Assembly (NCBI RefSeq): GCF_002902905.1
Contig: NZ_CP026124.1
Location: 6,448,001 to 6,512,000 of the forward strand
Length of the DNA: 64,000 bases
From: Achromobacter sp. AONIH1
GTDB lineage: Bacteria > Pseudomonadota > Gammaproteobacteria > Burkholderiales > Burkholderiaceae_B
Direction: 5' to 3'
Position 1 is the stretch's first letter, and every line of letters starts with the position of its first letter. The position numbers and the translations under genes are program-made. Of the stretch, positions 63,003 through 64,000 are shown in pieces. The notes beneath the pieces were generated by a model. That model did no database searches. It saw only the letters and a list, made by a program, of their open reading frames with translations, and had not been told where the DNA came from.

Positions 63003-63554
63003 CTACGCCTGCCCGTCCCCGCCGGCCAGCCCTTCTGCGCCAGCTGGCGCAGCGTCGTCGGCCAGCAGGGCCCAACGCTCGTGGTCGCGCCACTGCCCGT
63101 CAATCCGCAGATAGCGCGGCGAAAACCCTTCCTTGCGGAATCCGGCGCGCCGCAGCAGCGCGAGGGATGCCGTATTGGCGGGCTGCACGTTCGCTTCCAG
63201 GCGATGCAGCCCGAGTTCGCCGAACGCCAGCTCGACCGTGGCGCGCAGGGCCTCGCCCATCATGCCGCTGCCACGGAATTCGGACATGCCGTAATAGCCG
63301 AGATAGGCGCTGAGAAAAGCGCCGGCGACGATCTCGTTGATGTTGACCACGCCGACCAGGCGGCCCGACGCGCGTTCGCGCGCGAGCAGGCCCACGTTCG
63401 GTCCGGTGAGCGTGCGCGCGAACCAGGCGTCGAAACCCGCCTGGTCCGTCAATGACGCGACCCAGGGCCGATGGTAGTGCTGGTTGGCCTGATTCGCGGC
63501 GATCAGGTCGGCGGCGTCGCCGCTACGGACGCGACGCAGTTCTATCCTGCTCAT
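63003..63554 (-). CDS. RimJ/RimL-type GNAT acetyltransferase
   Basis: A 183-residue ribosomal-protein-type GNAT. Features: 'IELRRVRSGDAADLIAANQAN', 'LVGVVNINEIVAGAFLSAYLGY', motif A 'EFRGSGMMGEALRATVELAF', and 'GLHRLEANVQPANTASLALL' with 'RRAGFRKEGFSPRYLRIDG', all typical of RimJ-like enzymes, which acetylate protein N-termini or small molecules. CGGAG before the ATG at 63554 decides the start. Convergent with the alpha/beta hydrolase gene. Confidence 0.9.
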   Translation of the reverse strand: MSRIELRRVRSGDAADLIAANQANQHYHRPWVASLTDQAGFDAWFARTLTGPNVGLLARERASGRLVGVVNINEIVAGAFLSAYLGYYGMSEFRGSGMMGEALRATVELAFGELGLHRLEANVQPANTASLALLRRAGFRKEGFSPRYLRIDGQWRDHERWALLADDAAPAGAEGLAGGDGQA

Positions 63555-63690
63555 GGCATGCTCCGGGCGAGCCCGGTGCCCGCGCCAATGGGCTGGCATT
63601 ATGCCTCAAGGCCAGGCTCCGTCTGAACGCTGCAAACAAGGCGAATTCGCGGGCGCCGGGCGTCAAGGCTTTACCGTGCGTAACCGCGGC

Positions 63691-63719
63691 TGGACCTGTC
63701 ACGGCAAGACCGCTATAAC
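63691..63719 (+). promoter_or_regulatory. sigma-70-type promoter of the last gene
   Basis: TGGACC, a 17-bp spacer, then TATAAC, a close match to the vegetative consensus with optimal spacing, about 75 bp before the ATG at 63796. Confidence 0.5.
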
Positions 63720-63795
63720 TGACGCAGCCCCGCCCGCGCCGCGACGCGCGGACGCGGATTCCGTCTCCTTTACCCCATCCAGAACCCTCCACGAC

Positions 63796-64000
63796 ATGGC
63801 CTCTTCCGCCACCCCCACTCCCCGCGTCAGCCCGGGCAATCCGGGCGACATCTCCACCTTCGCGATCAACTTCGAAAAAGGCGAGGAAAGCTGGGACGAG
63901 CAGATCGACCTGACCGAGCTGCTGCTCGCCGCCCTGCAGGAACGCGACATCCCCGCCACGCGCGACGAGGCCTGGCTGCGCACCGGCGACGGCTTCTGGC
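63796..64000 (+). CDS. unknown protein, truncated by the window edge
   Basis: The first 68 codons of a gene that runs off the right end. The visible part begins 'MASSATPTPRVSPGNPGD' and continues with an acidic, helix-prone stretch ('FEKGEESWDEQIDLTELLLA'), without a signal peptide. No family is recognised. A vegetative-type promoter upstream and the open frame to the edge support it as a real gene. Confidence 0.6.
   Translation, partial: MASSATPTPRVSPGNPGDISTFAINFEKGEESWDEQIDLTELLLAALQERDIPATRDEAWLRTGDGFW

Overview
The window is GC-rich, densely coded bacterial chromosome with a betaproteobacterial character, most likely family Alcaligenaceae (Bordetella/Achromobacter group). The signs are three stand-alone Bug/TctC-type solute-binding proteins, many LysR regulators next to small catabolic operons, 4-hydroxybenzoate synthesis by UbiC, and the general gene style. 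I see no rRNA, tRNA, CRISPR array or insertion sequence. Species-level placement is inference.

Layout: 0.1-7.8 kb holds an MFS exporter, an exported ankyrin protein divergent from a LysR regulator, a DsbA/FrnE-like oxidoreductase, an exported cyclase-family hydrolase, a glutathione transferase divergent from a WYL regulator (with an inverted repeat between them), and two small genes, one GvpU-like. At 7.9-17.2 kb lies the most notable locus. A degenerate EAL protein faces away from a four-gene phosphorelay: RcsC-like hybrid kinase, EAL response regulator, second RcsC-like hybrid kinase with an HPt domain, and RcsB-like regulator. The order and domain content match the pvrS-pvrR-rcsC-rcsB module known from Pseudomonas aeruginosa pathogenicity island PAPI-1, where it controls fimbriae and biofilm. 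No fimbrial genes are adjacent here.

17.2-20.7 kb: ubiC, a LysR gene translationally coupled to an exported alpha/beta hydrolase, and a metallophosphoesterase. 20.7-23.8 kb: an isolated phage tail-fibre island of two fibre-like genes with nearly identical starts plus a 64-aa gene, without any other phage gene. 24-35.9 kb: an exported protein of unknown function; an M24 peptidase-GAF-Bug operon divergent from LysR; GNAT; Tas; YciH; a DOPA-dioxygenase-like protein; DUF2199; and two chemoreceptors, each behind a flagellar sigma-28-type promoter.

36-51 kb is catabolic: a lactonase and Bug gene divergent from an aconitase-GntR-binding protein operon with a strong palindrome at the promoter; a creatininase-family gene and another Bug gene; then a four-carbon sugar-acid kinase/PdxA2/TIM-barrel operon (threonate- or erythronate-type) divergent from a GcvA-like LysR gene; and an MFS/amidohydrolase pair. 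51-64 kb holds a nuclease-family protein, an MltF-like transglycosylase, acetyltransferases, a serine hydrolase, a MocR regulator divergent from a DMT exporter, MarC, two MerR regulators with typical 19-bp-spacer promoters, a papain-fold/BtrH-like protein, an alpha/beta hydrolase and, at the right edge, a truncated gene of unknown function.
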